DNA from: Bernardetia sp.
Lineage (GTDB): Bacteria; Bacteroidota; Bacteroidia; Cytophagales; Bernardetiaceae
Length of the DNA stretch: 64,000 bases
Direction: 5' to 3'
NCBI GenBank assembly: GCA_020630575.1
Contig: JAHDBD010000013.1
Location: forward strand, 93,207-157,206
Of the stretch, positions 18,199 to 27,528 are shown one piece after another; position 1 is the stretch's first letter; each line of letters starts with the position of its first letter. The translations under genes and the position numbers were made by a program. The notes under the pieces were generated by a model. That model was not told the origin of the DNA. It ran no database searches and saw only the letters and a list, made by a program, of their open reading frames with translations.

Positions 18199-18268
18199 GT
18201 TGCGTGGCCGAGTGGCTAGGCAACGCTCTGCAAAAGCGTGTACAGCGGTTCGAATCCGCTCGCAACCT
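18199..18268 (+). tRNA. tRNA-Cys (GCA)
   Basis: Seven-base acceptor stem GGTTGCG/CGCAACC with discriminator T, anticodon stem ACGCT/AGCGT enclosing CTGCAAA (anticodon GCA), and T-arm AGCGG-TTCGAAT-CCGCT. CCA is not encoded. Confidence 0.97.
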
Positions 18269-18280
18269 CATAACACTTGT

Positions 18281-18314
18281 AAAAAAGACTTGTCAGTTTG
18301 GCAAGTCTTTTTTT
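18281..18314 (+). terminator. Terminator of tRNA-Cys
   Basis: AAAGACTTG stem with CAAGTCTTT followed by a T-run, directly after the tRNA. Confidence 0.85.
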
Positions 18315-18347
18315 ATGGAAAATATTTTAGTCCTAGAATAGTGAATA

Positions 18348-19889
18348 TTAACTCAATTCTTTCTTTAATATTTTTCCTGTGGCACTCATAGGTAGTGTTT
18401 CCATAAACTCAATAATGCGTGGATATTTGTACGCTGCAATATGCTCTTTAGTATAAGCTATTAGTTCTTCTTCTGAAACTTCTTTTCCTTTATGCACTAC
18501 TACACATGCCTTTATCTCTTCTCCTGATTCATCATTTGGCACACCTATTACTGCTACCATTGATACTGCTTGATGTTTCATTATTACCTCTTCAACTTCT
18601 CTAGGATATACATTTAGTCCCTTGCGAATAATCATTTCTTTTGTCCGATCAACAATAAAGAAAAAGCCATCTTCATCTTTTATTGCAACATCCCCAGAAT
18701 ATAACCAGCCATTTTTCAGTGTTACTTTATTTTCTTCAGGTCTATTAAAATAACCTTTCATTACATTGTGTCCTCGGTAAATAAGCTCTCCTTTTTCTCC
18801 GATTGGCATTTCGTTATCATTTTCATCTACTATTTTCACTTCCACACCCCAGACAGGAGTACCAACAGAACCAGCTTTTTTACCAACAGTTTTTTGGTTA
18901 AAAGTAACAACTGGAGAACCTTCTGACATTCCATACCCTTCTAATATTGGCACTTCAAATTTTGCCTCAAATTCCTCTAATACATTTACTGGTAATGCAG
19001 CACCACCAGAAACACATGTTTTGAGATTTTTAGCTATTGCCTTTAAGTCAAAATTAGTATTTTCATAATTGAGTAATCCCCAATACATAGTCGGAACTCC
19101 TGCAAAAACGGTTACAGTATGTTTTTGCATTAATTCTAATACAGTTTCGGCATCAAATCTAGGTAAGAGTACGCTAGTAGCCCCTTTATACAATCCAGCA
19201 TTCATCAATACTGTCATAGCAAAAATGTGGAACAATGGAAGAACAATAAGTTGTTTGTCATCACGATTTAAGTCTGTAATATCTGAAGAAAGCATAGCAT
19301 TATGTATCAGATTGGAGTGCGATAATTCAGCACCTTTGGGCTTTCCAGTAGTACCAGAAGTATAAATAATTAAGGCTGTATCATCTGCTAAAGTTTGTAT
19401 ATTTTCAAAAATCGGTGACTGATTAGCCATTAATGAACCTAGAGTTTTTGTATTTTCAATAGGAGAAGGAGCAGCTGGATTTCCCGTAATTACATAGAAT
19501 TGTTCACAGCTAGTGGTAGCATCAAATCCTGTTTTACCTTCAACAGCCATAGGTAGCTCAGCAGTGCCTTCAAAACAGAAATAGGCTTTCGCTCCAGAAT
19601 CTTTCAAATGATACTCAATTTCATCTCTTTTTAATAACACTGAAAGTGGAACTACAATAGCTCCAGCTTTAAGAATACCAAAATAAGCAATAGGAAAAAA
19701 AGGTAAATTCAAACAACTTAGGGCTACTCTATCGCCTTTTTTTATTCCATTTCTCACCAAACCATTTGCCACTTGATTAGCAGCAGCATTTATTTGGCTA
19801 TAACTGAAATGTTTGTCCATAAAAATAAAAGCGTCCTTGTTGGGAAACTTTCTAGCACTATCTTCTAAAATAACAGAAAGGTTAATCAT
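18348..19889 (-). CDS. Long-chain fatty-acid-CoA ligase family protein (AMP-forming)
   Basis: Adenylate-forming acyl-CoA synthetase of 513 residues, the size of the short bacterial FadD-like/FadK group. The P-loop IIYTSGTTGKPKGAELSH lies around 165-185, the adenine motif GYGMSEGSP around 320, the Y-S-G-D-V motif (YSGDVAIKDEDGFFFIVDR) around 390-410, and the catalytic lysine region SATGKILKKEL at the C-terminus. It activates fatty acids with ATP and CoA in the cytoplasm. The gene stands alone; the specific chain length is not deducible. Confidence 0.9.
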   Translation of the reverse strand: MINLSVILEDSARKFPNKDAFIFMDKHFSYSQINAAANQVANGLVRNGIKKGDRVALSCLNLPFFPIAYFGILKAGAIVVPLSVLLKRDEIEYHLKDSGAKAYFCFEGTAELPMAVEGKTGFDATTSCEQFYVITGNPAAPSPIENTKTLGSLMANQSPIFENIQTLADDTALIIYTSGTTGKPKGAELSHSNLIHNAMLSSDITDLNRDDKQLIVLPLFHIFAMTVLMNAGLYKGATSVLLPRFDAETVLELMQKHTVTVFAGVPTMYWGLLNYENTNFDLKAIAKNLKTCVSGGAALPVNVLEEFEAKFEVPILEGYGMSEGSPVVTFNQKTVGKKAGSVGTPVWGVEVKIVDENDNEMPIGEKGELIYRGHNVMKGYFNRPEENKVTLKNGWLYSGDVAIKDEDGFFFIVDRTKEMIIRKGLNVYPREVEEVIMKHQAVSMVAVIGVPNDESGEEIKACVVVHKGKEVSEEELIAYTKEHIAAYKYPRIIEFMETLPMSATGKILKKELS

Positions 19890-20043
19890 AGTTTATATAT
19901 TTAGGTCTTTACGAAACAATGTTGATGTTGTCGAATTAATATTTAATAAAAATATCTTTCAAGATAACAAATACCCCAGACAATAATTTTAACAATAATC
20001 TCATATTTTATAAAAATAGTATCACAATAAATTGAGAAGATTA

Positions 20044-21534
20044 TCATATATCTTCATTCTCTTCTTCATCTATCCATTCCAAATCTTCATCTAAACCTTC
20101 ATTTTTCTTTTCTTCCTTTTTGATAGCTTTAAATCTACGTTTTATTGTCCTTCTAGTCTTTTTAGATTTATTTGATTTTCTTTTTTTTCTATGGAATAGT
20201 CTTGAGTCTCTACTTAAATCCGAATATGCCAAGAAAAACAAAACTAAAAGCAATGCAAGAGGAATTAGTATCAAATAAAAAGCTGTATAATCTACAAAAT
20301 ATTTATACGATTTAGCAGAAAGAGAAGTAAATAAAAGTTTGCCTAACATTGTTACTCCTAATAAAAGCCCAATTACAAGAGGTTGCTGTCTTTCTGAAGC
20401 TTGTGTAATTACTACAGCATAAATCAAAGGCAAAATAGGGGCTAAGAAAAAGGCTGTTGCTGGGAGAAGCAATGAATAAGGTGAAATATCATTGAAAACA
20501 GACGCAGGATAAATAGTCTGACTACTAAAAATATCTCCATTCCAAAGCACCAAACACATAAATCCTACAACACAAAAAACAAAAATCATAAAACGTCCTG
20601 CTCGTTGTAAAAGAGTTCCAATAAGTAAACGACTAATTGCCATCACTAAGAAAATAATAGCTAAAGCTCCTAAATCATAAAATTGTCTATTTTTTAAATC
20701 TATAAGTTTGACTGCAAAAACATTTGCCCATTCTTCAAAATGAACATAAATAATAGACGCAATAAATACACAAAAAATGGAAAGTAAAAGAATAGAATTA
20801 ATTAATAAACCATTCAGTGATTTACGAGCATGACGAAACTCATTTTTCCACGATTCTGGAATAGAACGTAAAGGATAATGATAATGTAAAAACTGAAAAC
20901 CAATAGCAATAGCCAAAAAAGGCAAAAGAATCCAATAGGCTTGAGTCCAAGAAGAATCAATATCTTGAATATAAGGTAAAAAGAGAATATAACTAAGAGC
21001 AACTCCCAGTAAGTACATTCCTTCTAAGTGCATTATTCGCCTTGCATGTTGTCCTTTCTTCTTTGATTCTAAACTAAGAAGCCAGTATGCAGCCAAACGA
21101 ACAAGCGCAAAAGACCCTCCTGTTAAGAAAAATAAAAATTCAGCTAATGCAAAGTTGTGAGTTTGAAAAGATACAGCAATAGCACAAATTGCCATTAATG
21201 ATAAACAAGCAACAATTATATTACGAGCAGACCAACGAGGAACAATGATAGCTCCTACAATTGTAAAAACAATGTAACTAATATCCCGAATATTCATTAA
21301 AATAGTTGTTTCACTACTACTTCTATCATAAGAAAAGACAGCTCCCAAAACAGCAAATGCAGCAGCATGGTAAAGAATACCGTATATAAGAAAAGCACTT
21401 CCCAAAACAGCTGTAATAGGAAGTTCAGGGCGTTTGTAGATTCTCTTTGAGCCTTGTCCACTTTTCGAAGTGTTCAAATCAATCTTAATCGAATCTTCTA
21501 TTTTTTTTGTTTGTATATCTAAGTTGTTCTCCAA
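20044..21534 (-). CDS. MFS-like multi-spanning membrane protein
   Basis: A 496-residue protein with about 12 hydrophobic helices between residues 40 and 440, resembling major-facilitator transporters in overall shape. No diagnostic MFS motif A is seen, so the family is tentative. It has a charged N-terminal tail and an unusual C-terminal tail: a Lys/Arg-rich block (about 445-470) and then a run of Glu and Asp to the end. The start is a TTG at 21534; the only upstream alternative is a CTG, and no ATG lies between the stop codon and the first helix. Substrate is unknown. Confidence 0.65.
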   Translation of the reverse strand: MENNLDIQTKKIEDSIKIDLNTSKSGQGSKRIYKRPELPITAVLGSAFLIYGILYHAAAFAVLGAVFSYDRSSSETTILMNIRDISYIVFTIVGAIIVPRWSARNIIVACLSLMAICAIAVSFQTHNFALAEFLFFLTGGSFALVRLAAYWLLSLESKKKGQHARRIMHLEGMYLLGVALSYILFLPYIQDIDSSWTQAYWILLPFLAIAIGFQFLHYHYPLRSIPESWKNEFRHARKSLNGLLINSILLLSIFCVFIASIIYVHFEEWANVFAVKLIDLKNRQFYDLGALAIIFLVMAISRLLIGTLLQRAGRFMIFVFCVVGFMCLVLWNGDIFSSQTIYPASVFNDISPYSLLLPATAFFLAPILPLIYAVVITQASERQQPLVIGLLLGVTMLGKLLFTSLSAKSYKYFVDYTAFYLILIPLALLLVLFFLAYSDLSRDSRLFHRKKRKSNKSKKTRRTIKRRFKAIKKEEKKNEGLDEDLEWIDEEENEDI

Positions 21535-21871
21535 GTGCAGTTGATATAAAGGAAAATAAAATCATTTCCTAAGTGTTGATAGATTTGTAGAAAAGCCTAA
21601 TTAAGCACAAAATACATGATTTTGATAGATTCTCAAACCTTGTTTCTCTTCAAAGTGCAGCAAATATAGATGTATTGATATTTTTTTTTGATAAAGTTTT
21701 GATTTTGAACATTTTTTGAAGATAAAAAATGCTTATACGCATATTATTAAAATAAGTTTGGATATATTATCAAAAAAAATGAAATAAAATTTGCATACCG
21801 TGTTTTTTCTTAATTTATTTGTAGATAGAATAAAGAATAAAAGATACTTTACTCAAAAATAGATAAACTTT
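21535..21871. other. Intergenic region, MFS-like gene to tRNA-Ser
   Basis: A+T-rich, no gene seen. It holds a possible minus-strand -7 element TATATTTG (reverse of 21661-21668) for the MFS-like gene. It also holds a diverged duplication of the sequence around that gene's start: AAGTGCAG occurs at both 21533-21540 and 21653-21660, each with similar flanks. Confidence 0.5.
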
Positions 21872-21959
21872 AGAGAGGTGTCCGAGTGGCTTAAGGAGCT
21901 CGCTTGGAAAGCGAGTATGCCCCAAAAGGGCATCGGGGGTTCGAATCCCTTCCTCTCTG
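21872..21959 (+). tRNA. tRNA-Ser (GGA)
   Basis: Acceptor AGAGAGG/CCTCTCT with discriminator G, anticodon stem CTCGC/GCGAG enclosing TTGGAAA (anticodon GGA), a long variable arm TGCCCCAAAAGGGCA, and a standard T-arm. The 88-base length is normal for a class II tRNA. Confidence 0.97.
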
Positions 21960-22421
21960 CAAAAACAAAAAATCTATAAAATAGATGTATTAGGAACACT
22001 AATTTATGCTTAAATTATTTTTTTTTGATTATCTCAAACTAAAATGTTACTTTTAGGACATAAAATGTATTCTTAATCTACTATTGCTAGTTTCAATTGT
22101 ATTTTGTGAAATTACAAAACGCTGAAACATTTGTAGTAATAGAATTTTATAGTTTGTGTTAATTCTAAAATAATTTTTCAGCAAAAATCTTTGTTGCAAC
22201 TGAAAACATTATTTTTTTTGATTGAAATTTTATTACTTTGTCAAATATTGTTTTACTTAATAAGTTAAAATTGAATCACTCACTATTCTAAATGAATAAT
22301 AAAGTCTATTTAATTTTAGTTTAATTTATTGTCAATTTTAATTTTACACCCTTAGCCCAAACTGCTAAACCTAATATCTTAACCTATAAGATTATTTACT
22401 CCGTAAATCACTCAGACTAAT
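21960..22421. other. Intergenic region upstream of the ExbB operon
   Basis: About 460 bases, very A+T-rich, without a plausible gene or strong hairpin. It presumably holds the ExbB operon promoter, but I find no clear TAnnTTTG match. Confidence 0.5.
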
Positions 22422-23267
22422 ATGAAAAAATTATTTTCTCTGCTTGCCCTAATCTGCTTTTTCGCTATTGGTACAACGCACGCTCAAGACGACAGCGAAA
22501 TGATGGTAAATCAAGACTCTATAGATAGAGTAAATGATTCTATTGCCAACGTACAAAAAATGGAAGAAGAAGCTGCTGCTGCAAAAGTAAAAGCAGATGC
22601 TGACGCTGCTGCTGCTGCACTTGTTCCAGAACAAACAACTCACGAAGCTATCAAAGAAAAGTTTATTGAAGGTGGATGGCAATTTATGTCATTGGTACTT
22701 ATCTGTTTAATTATCGGTCTTGCAGTTGCTATTGAACGTATTATTGTTCTTAACCTTGCTAGTACAAATAAAGACAAATTATTGGCTAAAGTAGAAGATG
22801 CTCTCCGTGAAGGTGGTGTTTCTAGAGCGCAAGAAGTTTGTGCTGCTACTCGTGGCCCTATTGCTGATATTTTTGCACAAGGTCTTATGAGTGCTAATCG
22901 TGGTATTGAAATCGTAGAAAAAACAGTTATGTCTTCTGGTTCAGTAGAAATGAGCAAGTTAGAAAAAGGACTTATCTGGATTTCACTCTTTATTGCTCTT
23001 GCTCCAATGCTTGGGTTTATGGGTACAGTAATCGGTATGATTGGTGCATTTGATGCTATCCAAGCAGCAGGTGATATTCAACCTTCATTAGTAGCAGGTG
23101 GTATCAAGGTAGCACTTCTTACAACAGTAGGTGGTCTTATTGTAGCCGTAATTCTTCAAATCTTTTATAATTATTGTGTTTCTAAAATTGACTCAATCGT
23201 TACAGATATGGAAGATGCTTCTATTTCTCTTGTAGATTTGCTTATCAAACATGACCTTTCTAAGTAA
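22422..23267 (+). CDS. MotA/TolQ/ExbB proton channel family protein
   Basis: Proton-channel subunit that powers TonB-type or related envelope machines, 281 residues. Unlike E. coli ExbB it begins with an apparent signal peptide (about 1-21) and an Ala/Lys/Glu-rich linker (about 40-72). The three membrane helices lie near 87-105, 183-210 and 222-248. The pore helices include GLIWISLFIALAPMLGFMGTVIGMIGAF-like sequence with the family's conserved small residues, and VALLTTVGGLIVAV. It heads a four-gene run with a four-helix protein and two ExbD-type proteins, in the same order and direction. This is a Bacteroidota arrangement. Confidence 0.92.
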   Translation: MKKLFSLLALICFFAIGTTHAQDDSEMMVNQDSIDRVNDSIANVQKMEEEAAAAKVKADADAAAAALVPEQTTHEAIKEKFIEGGWQFMSLVLICLIIGLAVAIERIIVLNLASTNKDKLLAKVEDALREGGVSRAQEVCAATRGPIADIFAQGLMSANRGIEIVEKTVMSSGSVEMSKLEKGLIWISLFIALAPMLGFMGTVIGMIGAFDAIQAAGDIQPSLVAGGIKVALLTTVGGLIVAVILQIFYNYCVSKIDSIVTDMEDASISLVDLLIKHDLSK

Positions 23268-23292
23268 TTAGTTAAGAAAGAATTAAAGTAAA

Positions 23293-23342
23293 AATAGGTG
23301 TGTTACTATTAGTATATACTCTATACAACTAATACACCTATT
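23293..23342 (+). other. Intercistronic hairpin after the ExbB-type gene
   Basis: AATAGGTGT (23293-23301) can pair with ACACCTATT (23334-23342). No T-run follows, so it may slow or process the transcript and not stop it, separating a high-level ExbB message from the rest of the operon. Confidence 0.4.
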
Positions 23343-23450
23343 CTATTTTAAGGTTTTGTATAAATAGTTTTTAAAACTATCAAATCACTTAGAAATCAAT
23401 TTATTAACAATTTACTAGAATACTCAGATAAAAATTAGATAAAAAGAATT

Positions 23451-23978
23451 ATGCAAAAATATCTTTCTTTAATCATCTACGGTATCGTTGTCGTTTTATT
23501 TGTTGCTTTTGGTGTATATGGCTGTTCGGGCTATCCTGCACAAAAAGAATTAGCAAAGAAGCAAGCTGTAGAAGAAAAAGGTTATACAGACATTACTGAT
23601 GACCTTATGGACAAAGTACAACTACCTACAAAGGTAGAAGAACAAATTACAGGTAATGCAGTTGCAGATTGGTTTATTCCTCTCTCTTATGTACTTGTTG
23701 GTTTTGCAATGATTGCAGCCATTGTACTTCCTTTAGTTTATACAGTTACTCAAGACCCAAAAGCACTTGTTAAAATTGCTATTTCATTAGGAGTTTTAGT
23801 CGTTGTATTCTTTATTTGTTATGCTTTTGCTGATGCAACAGCCGTAAAAACAACAGATGAAGAAATGAGTGCAGAAGGTGCAAAATATATTGGAGGCGTA
23901 CTCATTATGACCTATGTTATGATTGCAGTCGCTTTTGTAGGAGCTATTTTTGGAGAAGTAAGCCGTTCATTTAAATAA
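23451..23978 (+). CDS. Four-helix membrane protein in the ExbB/ExbD operon
   Basis: A 175-residue protein with one N-terminal helix (about 4-25), a short soluble loop and three further helices (about 75-97, 104-125, 148-170). I do not recognise a named family. It contains a Cys at position 25 in GVYGCSG, which may be a lipid-attachment site, but the sequence is not a clean lipobox. It lies between the ExbB-type gene and the two ExbD-type genes, 12 bases before the next start, so it is likely a structural part of the same energised complex. Confidence 0.75.
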   Translation: MQKYLSLIIYGIVVVLFVAFGVYGCSGYPAQKELAKKQAVEEKGYTDITDDLMDKVQLPTKVEEQITGNAVADWFIPLSYVLVGFAMIAAIVLPLVYTVTQDPKALVKIAISLGVLVVVFFICYAFADATAVKTTDEEMSAEGAKYIGGVLIMTYVMIAVAFVGAIFGEVSRSFK

Positions 23979-23990
23979 GAAAATTTTATT

Positions 23991-24572
23991 ATGGGAAAGA
24001 AAAAACGTGACGATGTAGGCGTAAATGCCAGTTCGATGGCAGATATAGCCTTTCTATTACTTATCTTTTTCTTAGTAACTACACGTATTGCTTCCGAAAA
24101 AGGAGTTTATAGAGATTTAGCACCTAAGCCTGAAGGAGAAGTTCCTCCAGTTGAACTCAATAAGCGAAATGTATATAAAGTTATTATTAACTCTAGCAAT
24201 GAATTGCTTATTGAAGGAGAAGAAGGTAAAATGAGTCAGATAAAAAAGGAAATAAAAGCACATGTAAATAATTACGGTGTTGATCCTGAACTTTCTGTAA
24301 GTCCAAAAGATGCCATTATTTCAATCAAAACAGACAGAGGTACAGATTATACAACTTACTTAACTGTTTTAGATGAAATTTTACAAGGCTATAACGAACT
24401 TAGAGCAGAATATTTGACCAAAGAATTAGGTGAAAAAATTACTGTTGAAGATTTCTTAGAAATTTCAAGACAGGATACACAAGTAAATAAAGACCGTTAT
24501 AAATTAGCTAAAGATAAGTATCCTCTAAATGTATCTGATGCAGAGCCAACAGGTAGTGGAGGAGCACAATAA
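23991..24572 (+). CDS. ExbD/TolR family protein, first copy
   Basis: Proton-channel partner of the ExbB-type protein, 193 residues. It has a short basic cytoplasmic tail, one membrane helix (about 18-35) carrying the protonatable Asp18 in SSMADIAFLLLIFFLV, and a periplasmic domain. That domain is longer than in E. coli ExbD (141 residues), with an extra central segment (about 75-150). It is 12 bases downstream of the four-helix gene. Confidence 0.92.
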   Translation: MGKKKRDDVGVNASSMADIAFLLLIFFLVTTRIASEKGVYRDLAPKPEGEVPPVELNKRNVYKVIINSSNELLIEGEEGKMSQIKKEIKAHVNNYGVDPELSVSPKDAIISIKTDRGTDYTTYLTVLDEILQGYNELRAEYLTKELGEKITVEDFLEISRQDTQVNKDRYKLAKDKYPLNVSDAEPTGSGGAQ

Positions 24573-24630
24573 CTAGCTTAATAAATAACCAAAGAATACA
24601 CAGAAATACCATTTCTAAACTAGAAATAGC

Positions 24631-25086
24631 ATGCCTTTTAAAAAGAAACCGAAACCGAATCCAGAGATACCTACTTCTGCTTTGCCAGACATTATCTTTA
24701 TGTTACTTTTCTTCTTTATGGTTTCGACTGTAATGAGAGAAAATACGCTTAAAGTAAACGTACTTTTGCCACAAGCAAACCAAGTACAGAAAATGGAAAA
24801 AGCCAATTTGGTAGCTAATATTTATATTGGTAAACCAAAAGAAGCAGATCAATTTGGTACAGCACCTCGTATTCAAGTAAATGATGTATTCATCAACTTA
24901 GATCAAATTCAACAGTTTGCAGTGGAGTCTATGGCAAACGTACCCGAAGTAGATAAAAATCGTTTTCGTGTAGCTATAAAAGGCGATGTTGGTTTGGATA
25001 TGGGAGTTGTAATAGATATTCGTGAAGAACTTCGTGAAACAGAAGCTCTCAAAATCTATTATGCAGCCTCTAAAGGAGAAGAATAA
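24631..25086 (+). CDS. ExbD/TolR family protein, second copy
   Basis: Second ExbD-type subunit, 151 residues. The basic tail MPFKKKPKPNPEIPTSALPD leads into a membrane helix with the functional Asp20 in LPDIIFMLLFFFMV. The sequence differs strongly from the first copy, so the two probably form a heteromeric peptidoglycan- or TonB-facing dimer. Paired, dissimilar ExbD genes are seen in Bacteroidota in TonB systems and in gliding/secretion motor loci (GldL/GldM are a different family). A terminator closes the operon. Confidence 0.92.
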   Translation: MPFKKKPKPNPEIPTSALPDIIFMLLFFFMVSTVMRENTLKVNVLLPQANQVQKMEKANLVANIYIGKPKEADQFGTAPRIQVNDVFINLDQIQQFAVESMANVPEVDKNRFRVAIKGDVGLDMGVVIDIREELRETEALKIYYAASKGEE

Positions 25087-25110
25087 TATCAGAGAAATTT
25101 ATACAAAAGA

Positions 25111-25147
25111 AAAAGCCATTTTCAATTTATTGAGAATGGCTTTTTTT
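25111..25147 (+). terminator. Terminator of the ExbB/ExbD operon
   Basis: AAAGCCATT and AATGGCTTT in a long stem (with one mismatch) followed by seven T. Confidence 0.85.
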
Positions 25148-25484
25148 ATATAAAGTATATTATACTGTTATGCTATCTTGCCTGAAAATGTATAAATATA
25201 TTTTGAGATAAGAGTTTCACTACAAATTCAATACTCTTATTCATAGTAAGTGACACGATTACAGTTTAGATAATACCAATATTAGATATTTATTTTTCCT
25301 TTTACTAGCATACGATTCTATACTTGTGTCTATCTATTCGCATATCTTGATGAGAAGAAGTGTGCAAGTAAAATTCTTCAATGAGAAATAGTTGAGGGAA
25401 ATATTTTTTATTTTAGTATAATTCAAAAAAAATACTCTTTCTAAGTGATATAGAAAGAGTATTTTGTCTTAGAAAAGAAAAAGG
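25148..25484. other. Intergenic region between convergent ExbD and DUF2147 genes
   Basis: No gene seen. A hairpin ATAAGAGT/ACTCTTAT is at 25208-25240, and the minus-strand terminator described next is at 25431-25465. Confidence 0.5.
25431..25465 (-). terminator. Terminator of the DUF2147 gene
   Basis: AATACTCTTTCTA with TAGAAAGAGTATT around a 9-base loop. On the minus strand a T-run follows. Confidence 0.8.
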
Positions 25485-26006
25485 TTATTTTCCTTTCTTA
25501 ACTAAACGTTTCCATGTATCAGTACGACCAAACATAGAAACACCAATATAACCACGTCCATCAACAAGGTTTGTATTTTTCTTATTCATCGTCATTTCAA
25601 AGCTGTAATCAGAACCATTTTTAGGATCATAGATATTTCCATTTTCCCAAACTAAATCATCTTTATCACCTACAAATTCCAAATCTCTCATATTTGTCAT
25701 TCCTAATATTTTATCAGAATGCTTTGATTCATCTGGATTGTTGATGTCTAAACGAGGTGTTCCGTCTGGATTGTTTTTCTCTATTAGCCATACAATACGA
25801 CCGTAGTATTTATTTACATCTTGTCCTTTACTAGCTTCTCCTTTAGAAATACGAATAACAGAACGTTTATCGCTTGGCTGCCAATCACCTATCAAAATAT
25901 CTCCTGGGCTATCTTGTGTAGGAGAGTAAAATTCGGCTGCTGTCCAGCTTGTCAAAACAAATAAAGAAGCAAAAAGAGCTACAAATAAGATATGAAGTGT
26001 TTTCAT
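25485..26006 (-). CDS. DUF2147 domain-containing exported protein
   Basis: A 173-residue secreted protein with a signal peptide (about 1-24). The DUF2147 pattern is clear: IGDWQPSDKRSVIRI, then YYGRIVWL, then LVWENGNIYDPKNGSDYSFEM, and RGYIGVSMFGRTDTWKRL at the C-terminus. The fold is a small lipocalin-like beta-barrel; function is not established for the family. In this organism it is monocistronic. Confidence 0.88.
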   Translation of the reverse strand: MKTLHILFVALFASLFVLTSWTAAEFYSPTQDSPGDILIGDWQPSDKRSVIRISKGEASKGQDVNKYYGRIVWLIEKNNPDGTPRLDINNPDESKHSDKILGMTNMRDLEFVGDKDDLVWENGNIYDPKNGSDYSFEMTMNKKNTNLVDGRGYIGVSMFGRTDTWKRLVKKGK

Positions 26007-26193
26007 AATGAAGTTTAAATTAAAGTGTTGTCTGAATAGGTTTTAATAAAATTGCAATTAATCTTTTATATACAAGAGATTGTTTTGCTATTTAAAGCAA
26101 TAGTTTTACTATTTATATAGTAAAAATTCAAAAACTATGCCTTTTCGATGAAATATATTTTCAAGAGTTTTTTTGAGTTTAATCATCTAGCAA

Positions 26194-27297
26194 TTAAGGA
26201 CTTACAAAATTAAGTCCAATACGAAAATACATTGGCAAACCAAGACTTCCCACAGAAACTTGATTACCATCATTACTACCATCATCTTCTAAATCAAAAC
26301 GATAAGCAGGAGCTACACCAGCTTGAATATTCAAACGAATAAAGCTAGAAAGTGCTTGATTGAGCATAATACGACCACGAATTTCAGATTTTCTTAGCTC
26401 ATAATTATTTGTAGCAAAAAGATCATTACCTGGTGAGTTTTGAAGAAGGTAGCTTTGTCCTTCTAGCTCATAGCCAAAATTAATTGAAGATAGTGCAGAG
26501 AAGTTATAACGAAGTCCACCACGAGCAGGCAATAATAGTTCCATTCCCCATTTGTTATTAAATGTTTTGTTCCAAAGGAAAATAGGAATATGAAGCAAAC
26601 GACCACCACGATAAGTACGAGTAACTCCGATAGCTATATTTTGATTATCACTTTTCTTCCAACCATAAAGAAGAGAAGCTGTATATTTCATTTTGCCAAA
26701 ATCAGGTTCTACTTCTCCAGCATCATACGTTCCTATACTATAATTTCCATTGAGTGAAGTAGCAGCTTGAAATATAAGAAAATGTTTTTCATCAAGAGGC
26801 TTGAAAGCTAAAACTCCTAACGTAGCTGTACGAAGTGGATTGTTATTTAATGAAACAGCCAAAGCATCTCTAGTATCTACTTGATCAAAATTATACTGGC
26901 TTTCCCAATATGAAAAAGTAGCGTTCAAGATAATATTACTTTTTGAAACTAAAGGAATATTAGCATCTAAACGAATACCATGATTTAGACTGATAGGAGA
27001 TTTGTAATTAAAAGCAGAAGAATCTTCTGGATTTTGAGATTCTAGTTCTGCCCCAAACATAAAATCATAACTCAAACCTACAAGAGTTGTCGGATTTAAG
27101 TTATTGATTTTATTATTACAATATTTTTTAATGACTGTATCATCAGCTTCTTCAAAGCCATCCATACTAAATTCTTCTTCTTCATCAGGTGCAATGACAT
27201 CGCCTGTATCTACTTGCGCTTTGGCTAGGAAGAAATTACCAAAAATACAAAAGCAAAATAAAAAGGCAATCGCAAATAAACGGTATCTTTTGTTCAT
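26194..27297 (-). CDS. Outer-membrane beta-barrel protein (DUF6268-like)
   Basis: A 367-residue exported protein: signal peptide ending near residue 28 (LAKAQ), an acidic linker (DEEEEFSMDGFEEADD), then alternating hydrophobic/polar beta-strands to the end, closing in an aromatic strand (MYFRIGLNFVSP). The pattern resembles the uncharacterised DUF6268 barrels of Bacteroidota, but I cannot confirm the family. Ligand or role is unknown. It is divergent from nuoH. Confidence 0.6.
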   Translation of the reverse strand: MNKRYRLFAIAFLFCFCIFGNFFLAKAQVDTGDVIAPDEEEEFSMDGFEEADDTVIKKYCNNKINNLNPTTLVGLSYDFMFGAELESQNPEDSSAFNYKSPISLNHGIRLDANIPLVSKSNIILNATFSYWESQYNFDQVDTRDALAVSLNNNPLRTATLGVLAFKPLDEKHFLIFQAATSLNGNYSIGTYDAGEVEPDFGKMKYTASLLYGWKKSDNQNIAIGVTRTYRGGRLLHIPIFLWNKTFNNKWGMELLLPARGGLRYNFSALSSINFGYELEGQSYLLQNSPGNDLFATNNYELRKSEIRGRIMLNQALSSFIRLNIQAGVAPAYRFDLEDDGSNDGNQVSVGSLGLPMYFRIGLNFVSP

Positions 27298-27528
27298 AAA
27301 ATAAAAGTTTTTGGAGGTTTGTGTGTAATTTTGTAGTTACTGTAAAATAAGAATTGATAATTTTATAAATGAATCACTAATATATTAACATTTCTTTAAA
27401 AACCTACTAACAAGAATAAAATTCTGATAAACACAGCTTTTTTGAAATAAAGTTTTGATTATATACATTATCACCTAAATATAGATAAATCAATTCACTT
27501 TCTTTATATTACTATCAAATATAATAGT

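Noticed and set aside
22422..23267. Flagellar motor MotA
   Set aside because: Length, signal peptide and the ExbD-type partners point to the ExbB/TolQ branch; no flagellar genes are present.
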